This document shows positions 7,699 to 16,353 of a DNA stretch of 64,000 nt, in pieces. The stretch is from Sphingomonas piscis (GTDB lineage: Bacteria > Pseudomonadota > Alphaproteobacteria > Sphingomonadales > Sphingomonadaceae), in contig NZ_CP049869.1 of the NCBI RefSeq assembly GCF_011300455.1, positions 2,507,501 to 2,571,500 of the forward strand, given 5' to 3'. The translations under genes were made by a program, and so were the position numbers. The notes under the pieces are model-generated. The model saw nothing but the letters and a program-made list of their open reading frames with translations, had not been told where the DNA came from and did no database searches. Each line of letters begins with the position of its first letter. The first letter of the stretch is position 1.

Positions 7699-10190
7699 CA
7701 GGCCAACCTGGTAGTTGCAGGCCTCAGTCCGACAGGTATCTGCACTTGGTGGCTCAGTCGTAAAGGCACTCCATCTCGGCGCAGGCTATTAAGATCAGGG
7801 CGGCGAGCCATATTAGCGCGGAACAGTCTGACGTGAGGACCCTTCTCCGCAAGCGCTCGATGAGACAAGGTCTGAGAGCCGGCAAAGCAAAGCACTAGCG
7901 GCAGGGGAAGGTGCGCAACCGCTTGATAGCCGTAGTACGCCATGATCCTATCCCTCATCTCGATGTCGCCACGAGAGCAGACGGCGGCGAAGTCGCCTAC
8001 GTCGCGGAACACTTCTACACGGAACATGGACGTCATTGGGCCGTCACCGAATACTTCAAACTGACCTTCAAGCGCTACGAGACCGGCACCGTTGATGCGG
8101 ATATGTTCCGAAGCAACCACTTGAGCTGCCGGGTTGCGGGACAGGTACTCAATCTGAGCGGCAAAGCGCTGCGGATGCGACCAATCATCGGCGTCCTGGA
8201 TGGCGATGTATTCTCCTTGCGCTCTACGAAGCGCAAGATTGCGTCCCACATAAGGGCCCGCGTTGGTGCTGAGGCGGATCAACTCAGCCTGGTTAAACTT
8301 CGCAACCAGCCGAGCTATCTGATTGGCCTTATCAACATCGCTGGCGTCGTCGACGACGAAAATTTCAACATTCCTCCACGTTTGATTCGAAACGGAGCTT
8401 AGCGCGGCCTCCATCAAACTCATGTCTGGATTGAAGGCCGACATTATGACCGAGACGAGAGGTCCATCGATTTGCGGTAACTCTGTCGCCGTTGAACAGG
8501 CATTACTGAACACATCGAGCGTGGAATTGCCTCTGATCTTTAAAGGAGTAATCGTGCTCGCCGCACACTTCTCAGCGATAATGCTGTCCAACATCTCGCC
8601 ATTACCTGATAAGTTTAAAGCGACAGCGTTCATTGCATCATGATCGTCCAAGAGGCCTGACACGCGGAGCTGCTCTGCCGCTGTGGCATCCGAAAAAATG
8701 ATTGCCGCCAGTTGGCGATTGGCCGCGTCCAGTCCTAAACCGTCTAAGTCTGATACGCGAACACCAAGCTCTCGAAGTTCGTTGGACAACGCCCGTAAGC
8801 TGTCCATCCATTTACGAACGTCTACTTTAGTAAACTCCGCTTCGTCAGCAATAATAGACAGCGCTCTCGCCTTGTCTAACTCCAATACAGCCGCCCGAAA
8901 GCGATCTGTAATGTTAGCGGAAACCTCAATCTTGTCTAAGATCTCTTGTCCAAACTGAGCCTCCACAACGTGTCGTTGATTCGAGGAAAGTAGCCTGTTA
9001 AAGCGTTTTAGTACTTTGGATTTCATGAGCCAAGCCGGCTTGATCCTTATCAGACTGGTGAGGAGCAACGCCATGATCGTATCGTCTGCAAAACTTCGCA
9101 TACTATCTGCCAAAGCAAGGAAATGCTCTTCCGAGACTGGAAGCTCGCCTGCACAAAAAGCAAATGTTGAGTTCAAGGCCACTGGTGAGAGATGAGCGGC
9201 AAGAAATTGGAAGAGCGGCGGGATGACGCCTGGCTCTCGCTGACATAATTTAGAGGCGACAACGACCAGATTGCTGGCAATTGAATCAGCCTCGCTACAT
9301 CGCCGACACAAGTCGAAATATTTCTGAAGCATTGCTTCATTCAGCACCAGCAAGATGTCTCCTCGCAGCGAAAGAGCCGATAAGAAGCTGTCTGCCAGCT
9401 CAAATCGAAATAGAAGATCATCCTGATAGTCGTCAAATGACCTAAGCGTCTTTGTTGCGACTTCCACCGTAAGTTCTGCGGCCCTTAAGCTTAAATCCCG
9501 GAGCAGACAATCGAAGTCCTGCAGTCTACGTTCAACCTCGTTCGCGATCGGCCATCGAGACTGTGGTTGTAATTTAAGAATATGTTGGTGGCCCAACGAA
9601 CCCATCTTGGCAAGACGTTCGAGCTCCTTGGCGTCATCACTGCTTGGAGTACACGCACGTTCGAGTTCTTCTAATTCCGTCTCGGTTAATGGGTGCTGAG
9701 GGATGCAGACGGCAAATCCAATTGTGGGAACAAACAAGTGCTCTTCGTCCTTGCATGCCAGTGCTTCTTCCAGAGGCATGACCATGCTGCCTCCCAGCGT
9801 CGCAATACGTTGAAGCTCAGCGTGAGCAGGATGCCCGAGCTGCAACTTGCCACTTTTTGCCTCATATTCACATCTGACACGCGAGAGCACATACTTGCCG
9901 CCGAAGCGCCAATGTAGGCGAACGGCCTCCACGAGGTAGTCGTTAGCCAGCGAATGTCCGTCAGACAAAATAACGACCGGCTTAGACAAGAGTCGCGGCC
10001 CTGCATCAGCAAGGGAACGCCGAAGAGCATCAAGGCTCAAAAACACGACACAGTGTTCTGCGTTTTCCAACTCGTCGAGGAAACGCGTTGAGTTGGGCGC
10101 AATCAGCAAAGCAAACGCGTCTTCCGGCGCGACGTTCGTTGAAGCAGGCGAAGTATTCACGGTTGGTGAGCGCCAGGGGTGTGCCGCCAT
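7698..10190 (-). CDS. Large protein with C-terminal GT2 glycosyltransferase domain
   Basis: The last roughly 245 of 830 residues are a family 2 glycosyltransferase: LVSVIMSAFNPDMSLMEAALSSVSNQTW, then IFVVDDASD and the DxD-like IQDADD. The first roughly 580 residues, mostly helical in appearance, match nothing I recognise and contain no obvious membrane segments. The ATG chosen lies one base after the stop of the upstream methyltransferase gene; in-frame ATGs farther upstream would overlap that gene and lack a ribosome site. It probably transfers a sugar in surface-glycan assembly, with the N-terminal part perhaps binding partner or acceptor. Confidence 0.75.
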   Translation of the reverse strand: MAAHPWRSPTVNTSPASTNVAPEDAFALLIAPNSTRFLDELENAEHCVVFLSLDALRRSLADAGPRLLSKPVVILSDGHSLANDYLVEAVRLHWRFGGKYVLSRVRCEYEAKSGKLQLGHPAHAELQRIATLGGSMVMPLEEALACKDEEHLFVPTIGFAVCIPQHPLTETELEELERACTPSSDDAKELERLAKMGSLGHQHILKLQPQSRWPIANEVERRLQDFDCLLRDLSLRAAELTVEVATKTLRSFDDYQDDLLFRFELADSFLSALSLRGDILLVLNEAMLQKYFDLCRRCSEADSIASNLVVVASKLCQREPGVIPPLFQFLAAHLSPVALNSTFAFCAGELPVSEEHFLALADSMRSFADDTIMALLLTSLIRIKPAWLMKSKVLKRFNRLLSSNQRHVVEAQFGQEILDKIEVSANITDRFRAAVLELDKARALSIIADEAEFTKVDVRKWMDSLRALSNELRELGVRVSDLDGLGLDAANRQLAAIIFSDATAAEQLRVSGLLDDHDAMNAVALNLSGNGEMLDSIIAEKCAASTITPLKIRGNSTLDVFSNACSTATELPQIDGPLVSVIMSAFNPDMSLMEAALSSVSNQTWRNVEIFVVDDASDVDKANQIARLVAKFNQAELIRLSTNAGPYVGRNLALRRAQGEYIAIQDADDWSHPQRFAAQIEYLSRNPAAQVVASEHIRINGAGLVALEGQFEVFGDGPMTSMFRVEVFRDVGDFAAVCSRGDIEMRDRIMAYYGYQAVAHLPLPLVLCFAGSQTLSHRALAEKGPHVRLFRANMARRPDLNSLRRDGVPLRLSHQVQIPVGLRPATTRLA

Positions 10191-10191
10191 G

Positions 10192-10827
10192 TTAAGTACG
10201 AACTTCGTTCCGAGCGACTGACCTTGACTCCTCATAAACGTAAAAGTCGCTGAACGACGTGTTGTTCGGATCTGACTCATCGTAAGGATACATGTTTGAT
10301 TTGAACATCGTTAGCTCAAAGCCGACGCGGTTGTCCGAAATCCAATTGGTAAACCGCCGATGCCGAACATGCGGTGCCAGCACACCATCTTGGTTGCTTG
10401 AGTATATGATGACTGCACGCCGGGAATGATGGAATAGCTGCTGCATGTGTTTTTCAAAAACATCGTCTTCAACAAGGTGGTAAATGACGTCTAATGATAA
10501 CGTTAGGTCTGCTCTGAAATCGCATTCAACAGCATCAGCGTGAAGAAACTTGATAGCATCGTTTCCATCAAAGGCTCTCTGAGCAAGGTTCAAGACAGTC
10601 GAAGACACGTCGACTCCGATGTAATTCGGGTATTTAGCGCGAGCGAGTTGCGCGCCATCTCCACACCCAAACTCCAAGACAGTTTGAATACCGGCTTCAG
10701 CAACATAGCTGTTGATAAAATTAGCCTTGAACTCAGCAAGTCTGCCATAGGATCCTGCACCGGAGTTACGGCCCGATGCGTAGCGTTCCTCCCAGTATAA
10801 GGCCGAATTCTCTACAAGGCTCTGCAA
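10192..10827 (-). CDS. Class I SAM-dependent methyltransferase
   Basis: About 211 residues. Motif I VLEFGCGDGAQLAR and the following IGVDVSSTVLNLAQ, then SLDVIYHLVEDDVFEKHM, define a SAM-dependent methyltransferase. No ATG is available near the 5' end; TTG 10827 follows GAGGGA by seven bases and was chosen over TTG 10842. It sits immediately upstream of the two glycosyltransferase genes and is probably in one transcript with them. Similar small methyltransferases accompany glycosyltransferases in glycan clusters; the acceptor here is unknown. Confidence 0.75.
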   Translation of the reverse strand: MQSLVENSALYWEERYASGRNSGAGSYGRLAEFKANFINSYVAEAGIQTVLEFGCGDGAQLARAKYPNYIGVDVSSTVLNLAQRAFDGNDAIKFLHADAVECDFRADLTLSLDVIYHLVEDDVFEKHMQQLFHHSRRAVIIYSSNQDGVLAPHVRHRRFTNWISDNRVGFELTMFKSNMYPYDESDPNNTSFSDFYVYEESRSVARNEVRT

Positions 10828-10922
10828 GCTGGTATCCCTCAATTCAGAACTTGTCCGCAGCGTCGAAGCTTGTGAATAAGACAGCGCGGCGCAACATGGG
10901 CATCAATAGCTAGAGCTCGCCT

Positions 10923-11663
10923 TCAATCGCGTATCTTCCGATAGAAGTGAACCGAATGGCTAGTCAATTGCGTCAAAGATGAAACAGGAATGGCTGACAT
11001 TTCGCAATCAGCCTCACTTATAAACTCCGTAAGGTCGATCTTCTTGAAACCTGAGAAGCCCACATCTATACGCTCAAGAAAGTCCTCACTTCCAAACGAT
11101 CTGAGATGGTCGAATTGCCCGAACAATTCATCACGTTCTTCGTGCGAAAGTTCCGGGTTCATGTCTTCTCGATACCATTTTGAAAAGATTGGGACGACAA
11201 ACGCATGGAATCCGCCCACCTGGATTGCCTCATTCATTTGCAGAAGGGTGCTCGTCAAATCTCCAGGTATGTGTTCCAAAACATGTGAATGCACGAGGCC
11301 CTGCACGCCGCCCTTCGGCAGGAACTTGCTTGGAGAGGACAGATCGACATAGCGTACCGGAGTATTCAGCCAATCATAGGATTCAGGAGAGACGTCAGCC
11401 GGTACATAGGCCTCATGAAATAGTTCCTGAAGCACCCGCGCCATTCCCATTTCGGGGGCAAAGTGAAAGACGGGTAAGCCTGAGTTCTTAATGCCTAAAC
11501 GTTTGAATACCAAAGCCAGGAAGCGTCCTCGTTCGTGCGAACCGCAACCGGCACATCGAAGGCGGTTTGGCTTCCCTCGGTAAGCGCCGAATTCTTTACT
11601 TGAGCAAATCGGGCAAGTGACCACCTTACTGTCAACGCTCGATTCATGTTCAGCCGTAAACAT
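10923..11663 (-). CDS. Zinc-knuckle methyltransferase-like protein (paralogue A)
   Basis: About 246 residues. The N-terminus has a likely zinc knuckle, CPIC then CAGCGSHERGR, and the body has a methyltransferase-like HSHVLEHIPGDLT segment, but motif I is degenerate (HFAPEMGMARVLQE). It is clearly paralogous, roughly 60% identical by eye, to the plus-strand gene at 12184. ATG 11663 was used; TTG 11672 in the same frame lies close to an AGGA. Function is unknown; the family occurs in polysaccharide clusters, so glycan modification is only an inference. Confidence 0.72.
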   Translation of the reverse strand: MFTAEHESSVDSKVVTCPICSSKEFGAYRGKPNRLRCAGCGSHERGRFLALVFKRLGIKNSGLPVFHFAPEMGMARVLQELFHEAYVPADVSPESYDWLNTPVRYVDLSSPSKFLPKGGVQGLVHSHVLEHIPGDLTSTLLQMNEAIQVGGFHAFVVPIFSKWYREDMNPELSHEERDELFGQFDHLRSFGSEDFLERIDVGFSGFKKIDLTEFISEADCEMSAIPVSSLTQLTSHSVHFYRKIRD

Positions 11664-12183
11664 TGCTTTCAAGCGTCCTAACGTGAGATGTCAATCTGAT
11701 GTCGCGGGAACAGTGCCTCATCACGCAGGATCAGCAATCTTACCTGAGCAGTGAGGAGCACAGCGAACCGCTGAGATCCTAAGCATTGTTGTGAGCAAGC
11801 TCAATGGCGTGTTCCCAGTGAGTATCAGGCGAGGCTTGATCAAAATCGGGGCAAGTGCGGCAAAACGGCGAGACGGATTGACACTGCTGCCAGCTTGTTA
11901 GTTCTCGGCTGCGCAACGCGGCGTTCCTAAGGCTGAGCGGTGGGGGAATGGGTAAGCACCAAGTCAACACAAAATTCCGAAGGCTTTCAACCCTCCCGGA
12001 CATTCGGCCAAAGGCCCTTTCGATCTGCAGAGAGCATCTCCGATCCGTTGCCGTGAAGGTTCGTCAACCTACTGCAGCTAAATGACCCTCGGCTCATGCT
12101 TGATAAATGAATTCATTTCAGCACTCATCGGCTGATCGTCAGTCAACTTGCGCCCTTTTCCGAGCGTCTCTAGGGGCGACACT
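11664..12183. other. Gap between divergent methyltransferase-like paralogues
   Basis: About 520 bases separate the two divergently oriented paralogues. The only frame of note is a 74-codon minus-strand stretch at 11779-12003 whose end contains QQCQSVSPFCRTCPDF; it has no convincing start signal and may be a gene remnant or chance. Promoters for both paralogues should lie here. AGGGG seven bases before ATG 12184 is the ribosome site for the right-hand gene. Confidence 0.4.
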
Positions 12184-12906
12184 ATGCAACAAACCTCAAC
12201 TGATACTCTTACCTGCCCCATCTGTTTCGGCCACGAGTTTGGTCCATTTAGAGGAAAAGCGACCCGGCTTCGGTGCATTAGCTGCGGTTCGCACGAGCGA
12301 GGCCGTCTGATGGCGCTTGCGCTCCGCGCTATCAATCCTGCCGGCTCTGAACTTCCCGTATACCACTTTGCCCCGGAAAAAGGTGTCGGCAGTGTGCTTC
12401 AGGAAATGTTCGGTGCGTCTTACACACCGGCGGACCTTTCTCCGGAAAACTATGACTGGAGTGAGGTCCCCGTTAAGCGGATCGATTTGTCGCGTTCAAC
12501 AGAGTTTCTTCCAACTAGAGGAGCCCGCGGGCTCGTCCACTCACATGTCCTAGAGCACGTTCCTGGTGATCTCACATCGATTTTGCTTGCAATGAATGCC
12601 GCTGTTGAAGTGGGCGGTTTTCATGCTTTCGTGGTTCCGTTTTTTTCAGAATGGTATCGCGAGGATATGGACCCAAATGTGACCTATGAGGAGCGCGACA
12701 GGCTGTACGGTCAATTCGATCATCTTAGATCGTTCGGCACCCGGGATTTCCTGCAGCGCATTCATCTTGCGTTCTCAAACTTTGAAAAAGTCGATCTGAC
12801 GTCCATCATCAGCTTCGATGACTGCCAAAGGAGCGGGATCCCCGTTACGGCTCTTACTCGTTTGACTAGTCACTCAGTGCATTTTTACTGGAAAACTCAT
12901 CATTAA
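12184..12906 (+). CDS. Zinc-knuckle methyltransferase-like protein (paralogue B)
   Basis: This 240-residue protein repeats the architecture of its minus-strand neighbour: CPIC, then CISCGSHERGR (putative zinc knuckle), HFAPEKGVGSVLQEMF, HSHVLEHVPGDLTSILL, GGFHAFVVPFFSEWYREDM and GQFDHLRSFGTRDFLQRI. The ATG 12184 start is supported by AGGGG seven bases upstream; the open frame extends further 5' without similarity. Long identical motifs shared with the paralogue point to duplication with inversion. Its catalytic status is uncertain because the glycine-rich SAM loop is not obvious. Confidence 0.75.
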   Translation: MQQTSTDTLTCPICFGHEFGPFRGKATRLRCISCGSHERGRLMALALRAINPAGSELPVYHFAPEKGVGSVLQEMFGASYTPADLSPENYDWSEVPVKRIDLSRSTEFLPTRGARGLVHSHVLEHVPGDLTSILLAMNAAVEVGGFHAFVVPFFSEWYREDMDPNVTYEERDRLYGQFDHLRSFGTRDFLQRIHLAFSNFEKVDLTSIISFDDCQRSGIPVTALTRLTSHSVHFYWKTHH

Positions 12907-12943
12907 GTAGACTACATAGTAGCCTACAAGGCACCAACGCTTC

Positions 12944-13405
12944 TCAAATCATTTCCGGCGGCTCTGCGCTTAGCGTTAGGGGCGCACTTTGCCGCTCACA
13001 GGCCTGCTGCCAGCGGCGTTCGCGGCCTGTCTTATAACCTCTTCTCCATCCCGCTATTCGCGCCAGCCTCTCCTCATTCATCAGGATTGGTGATGCTCGC
13101 GGATGGAGAGGCGAGTTGAGCTTGGGAGGGTGAACAATTCCTGTGTCTCGAACCTCTCTCTCGCGAATATCTGGTCCAACGCATCCTCGTGATGCGGTCT
13201 TTACGGGCGTTCGCCGATAATCGGGTAAAGGACCCCATTGCCATTGTTTGCGGGTAGAGAGGGCTGAGTTGCGGTTGAGCCAATCCTGTGCATGCCAAGA
13301 TGCAGTATAAGCTTTGCCATCGCCTAACGTGTATAGCGGACTGACATGTCGAAGTTCGAGAACTACCTTGGCGAACTCCGCTTTCCACCCATTGAAGACG
13401 TCCGC
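12944..13405 (-). pseudogene. Start-less open frame, probable gene remnant
   Basis: Reading the minus strand from 13405, 153 codons are open to a TGA at 12944, but the frame contains no ATG, GTG or TTG before its last third and begins directly after a TAA inside a repeat. The translated text is protein-like: GWKAEFAKVVLELRHV, then ASWHAQDWLNRN and, near the end, RLARIAGWRRGYKTGRERRW. I do not recognise the family. The most likely reading is a gene truncated at its 5' end by the repeat at 13384-13440. A chance open frame cannot be excluded. Confidence 0.35.
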
Positions 13406-13440
13406 TTAAGGTCTGCAATCGACCCATCGCGGACATTCAG
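13384..13440 (+). repeat. Dispersed short repeat, locus 1 (two units)
   Basis: Two degenerate copies of a unit close to ACCCATYGCGGACRTTCAG: one at 13384-13402 (CCACCCATTGAAGACGTCC) and one at 13419-13440 (TCGACCCATCGCGGACATTCAG without its first bases gives the core). It lies directly upstream of the FkbM-type gene. The same unit recurs at 14178-14234 and 15372-15393. Comparable intergenic repeats with a GCGGACATT core are, to my recollection, common in sphingomonads. Confidence 0.6.
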
Positions 13441-13530
13441 TGGCCCCAACGATTTCGTGCTTCTTCATAACCGGATTTGAAAAGAAATGTCTCAGCCTTT
13501 ATGGTCCTATCTCGAAGTAGGATCCACAGG

Positions 13531-14124
13531 ATGAAATGGCTGAAACTTCCGCCTGAACGAACTGGAATCATCGCCAGACATTGGCACAACGAAGGCTGGT
13601 ATGAGCATCGGATGCTCAGCCACATTCAGGCACTAAGAATTGAAGGCGCTTATCTAGACGTGGGCGCAAATATAGGAAACCACACGGTCTTCTTTGCTTC
13701 CGAATGTCCTTCGACACATGTCTATGCGGTGGAGCCGAGCGATGAAGCCATTGGTGTTCTCAACGAGTTCGCGGAGTTGAACGACTTAGCGAGCAAGATC
13801 ACTGTCATCCCTTATGCCGCAAGCGATTCTGACACGATTGAGGTCGAGTTCCCCCGCAAGGGAGTTGTTCCGTTCAAGGCGGTGAAGCTGGACGAAGTAG
13901 TTGCTCCTGGCATCAAGCTAGTCAAAATGGACATCGAAGGCGCCGAACCCTCCGCCCTTCGTGGCATGACGCGGATATTAGCCGAAGATCAACCACGCCT
14001 GTTCATCGAAGCCCACACCGACGAAGACATGGCCGCAACTCTCTCGGTGATCGGTCCTCTCGGCTATCGTGCGACGGGTAACGTGTTCAACGCGTCTCCG
14101 ACTTACGAGTTTGTCTTGGACTGA
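13531..14124 (+). CDS. FkbM-family methyltransferase
   Basis: About 197 residues. YLDVGANIGNHTVFFA is the FkbM-type SAM motif, followed by VYAVEPSDEAIGVL, then LVKMDIEGAEPSALRGM and PRLFIEAH, the characteristic late motifs. ATG 13531 is preferred because AGGA lies eight bases upstream; the frame is also open to TTG 13477 and ATG 13501. FkbM-type enzymes methylate hydroxyls on sugars or macrolides; here a glycan acceptor is likely from the adjacent glycosyltransferase. Copies of a short repeat flank the gene on both sides. Confidence 0.85.
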   Translation: MKWLKLPPERTGIIARHWHNEGWYEHRMLSHIQALRIEGAYLDVGANIGNHTVFFASECPSTHVYAVEPSDEAIGVLNEFAELNDLASKITVIPYAASDSDTIEVEFPRKGVVPFKAVKLDEVVAPGIKLVKMDIEGAEPSALRGMTRILAEDQPRLFIEAHTDEDMAATLSVIGPLGYRATGNVFNASPTYEFVLD

Positions 14125-14177
14125 ATCGTCTGATGCCGATCGCGGCTTTATTGAAGAGGTCACTGACGCGTCGGCTA

Positions 14178-14234
14178 TCCACCCATCGCGGACGTTCAGC
14201 AGCGGGCTGCAATCGCCCCGTTGCAGACGTTCAC
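14178..14234 (+). repeat. Dispersed short repeat, locus 2 (two units)
   Basis: Two direct copies of the unit near ACCCATYGCGGACRTTCAG, at 14178-14199 (ACCCATCGCGGACGTTCAG) and 14213-14234 (CCCCGTTGCAGACGTTCAC), separated by 13 bases. They fill most of the gap between the FkbM-type gene and the GT61-type gene. Confidence 0.6.
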
Positions 14235-14256
14235 TTCGCCTTATAAATCGAAGGGC

Positions 14257-15393
14257 ATGGGGCGGCGGCATTTTTATGGCTTTGCGCCGGGCGAGGCAGA
14301 GCATCGGCTCAAAAAGGTCGTCCAACGCCCTGATCCGGGGCTCCCGCTGATCCATAAGCTCCACGAAGTTATCGCCATTCCAGGGCTCGCCAGCCTCTAC
14401 ACTACAGAGGGACATCGCATTGACGAGGCCGCAGAGATGACGCTCTCGCCCGCAGCGCCGGCTCGTCTCAAAGACAAGCTCAGGGTTCGACCAAAAGCGG
14501 AAGTCGGCGTGCCCGCAAACCTCAACATCATTGACGGACCGGTCCTGTTCGCAGGGCATCTGACACCCCACTATGGGCATTTCTTAATCGACAGCATGTC
14601 GCGGCTGTGGGCCAGAGACATGTTTCCTAAACTCCCTGTTTTATTTACCAGACCGCCTGTCGAAGATGGCTGGCGTCAATTCAGTAGGGACGTGTTCGAT
14701 GCGTTGGGGCTTTCCGCTCGCATCATTCCAGCCGACGAGCCGACGCTGTTCCGAGAGGTCGTTTGTCCGGGCACTTCCTTCGAGTATCGATGGAAGGCCT
14801 TTTCAGTTGCTGATGAGCCTCACACCGCGGCTGCCAGGAAGCTTAACAGCGGCGCTAGAGGTTGGCGTCGACCCGTCTATCTAAGCCGCACCGGATTGCC
14901 TGACGCTTCGGATGTGATCGGCAAGGGGCGTGGGAAGATCCGTAGGAGCGATGCCGAACCGGAACTAGAGGCGGAATTGTCGAGGCGCGGCTTCGATGTG
15001 GTTCGTCCTGAAACTTTGCGGCTGTGTGATCAGATTTCCCTTTTTGAACAGGCCCCACTCATCTTGGGCATCATCGGGTCCGCCCTGCACACCGCGTTGT
15101 TTTCGCAATTTGGACGAGCAAATATAGCGGTGATTACATGGGGCCGTGGTTTTGAGAATTGTCTTTTAATAGACTCGCTGAAGGAACACCGTTCATTCTA
15201 TATCAAGTCAATTGGAGGGCCCAACGAAGAGCGTGAACACTCCCTTGACGTGGCGCTGACAATCAGACTCCTGGAACAGGCGGGACTGGTATCGACGCGC
15301 ACGCAAGTGGGCTTAACGGCCAGCCGCCCCCTGCGGTGTAGGTTAATGCGTATCTACTTGCCGCTCCGACTTACACCCGTTGCGGACGTTTAG
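14257..15393 (+). CDS. GT61-type glycosyltransferase (DUF563)
   Basis: About 378 residues. GHLTPHYGHFLIDSMSRLW is the hallmark of GT61 proteins, and the C-terminal half has PVYLSRTGLPD and IIGSALHTALFSQF, matching the family's later conserved segments. ATG 14257 was chosen because the upstream part of the frame lies in a repeat and would need a TTG start; the ribosome site is weak either way. The last residues (PVADV) are read from another copy of the repeat, so the native C-terminus may have been altered. Sugar specificity is unknown. Confidence 0.78.
   Translation: MGRRHFYGFAPGEAEHRLKKVVQRPDPGLPLIHKLHEVIAIPGLASLYTTEGHRIDEAAEMTLSPAAPARLKDKLRVRPKAEVGVPANLNIIDGPVLFAGHLTPHYGHFLIDSMSRLWARDMFPKLPVLFTRPPVEDGWRQFSRDVFDALGLSARIIPADEPTLFREVVCPGTSFEYRWKAFSVADEPHTAAARKLNSGARGWRRPVYLSRTGLPDASDVIGKGRGKIRRSDAEPELEAELSRRGFDVVRPETLRLCDQISLFEQAPLILGIIGSALHTALFSQFGRANIAVITWGRGFENCLLIDSLKEHRSFYIKSIGGPNEEREHSLDVALTIRLLEQAGLVSTRTQVGLTASRPLRCRLMRIYLPLRLTPVADV
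15372..15393 (+). repeat. Dispersed short repeat, locus 3 (one unit)
   Basis: A single unit reading ACACCCGTTGCGGACGTTTAG, matching the ACCCATYGCGGACRTTCAG consensus with few changes. It overlaps the 3' end of the GT61-type gene and supplies its stop codon. Confidence 0.5.
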
Positions 15394-15683
15394 CGAAGGT
15401 TCGCACCTCCATTTCGCACTTGCAACGACTAGCGACTTCGCCTTGCTGACTGATCGAATAGATTCATATGTGAAGGGTTCACGAAGGAGTTGAGCGTGCA
15501 AAGGTGCACATGCGTCGACCCTTTCTGCTAGGTTCGTCCAAGTAGCTTGATCTACGGCGTTCCCACTCCTGATTTTCCCACCCAAGCGCGGAGGTAAGAA
15601 GGACGTTTCTGGCAATGAGGACCAATCTCAGCACGACGTGTCGCAACCATCCTCTTTGGACTTGAGGCAGAGAACGACTATAG

Positions 15684-16099
15684 CCTTTTGCGACAGTCAC
15701 ACCGATGCGACACGTCGGGCATTCGGCGGCAATGAGGGAGTCCCGAGCGGTGGGCCGTGCGTTCCTGAAGGAGCGCTACCCTAAACTGTCTGGTGTTGAT
15801 CCGAACGAGACTCATTAGCCTCGCAATGGTCGGAGCTGCTGCAAACGCTGAAGGATTACGAAAAGAGCCCTACTATTAAGCCTAAGTCTCGCAAGGACAT
15901 TGTGTCGCCCTATAGATCGCCTCACCGCTGCCTCCGGGTTTCATTCTCCAGCGCTGACCTCTTGACCCTTTTGAGGGTGAGCCGGTCGGGGCGATCTTCC
16001 CATTGTCCTTATCGGCCCGATGCGGCAGCGGCTCTTGAAGTGGGCAGTCGGGCCGCTCAGCTGATCGCGCGCCGCCGCAAAGTGCGAAACCACTCCTAA
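15684..16099 (+). pseudogene. Probable frameshifted gene remnant
   Basis: Two consecutive plus-strand frames look protein-like and could be one broken gene. Frame one, open from 15684 to TAG 15818, ends AVGRAFLKERYPKLSGVDPN; frame two, from about 15821 to TAA 16099, begins SQWSELLQTLKDYEKSP and continues with IKPKSRKDIVSPYRS. The join would need a shift near 15815. I do not recognise the family. The rest of the 783-base gap between the GT61-type gene and tRNA-Lys shows nothing further. Evidence is limited to residue composition. Confidence 0.3.
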
Positions 16100-16176
16100 A
16101 GGTTACCTAGCGACTAAGCGGTCAATAGGTGATGGCGCTGCGCGCTCAAAGATCCTAGCTAAGTGTCTGACAAGTA

Positions 16177-16252
<76 letters not shown>

Positions 16253-16353
16253 ACTGCCATTCTGGCGGAGCGCTCCGGAGCCTGTGGCTGGGCGCGCGGC
16301 AGGCCGGTAGCATGGCGGTTTGGCATGCGCAACAGCGGAACCGTTGATTGCGC

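Noticed and set aside
13074..13436. 120-codon minus-strand frame starting with ATG
   Set aside because: Its translation is Ser/Arg-rich and unlike protein; the neighbouring frame at 12944-13405 is more convincing despite lacking a start.
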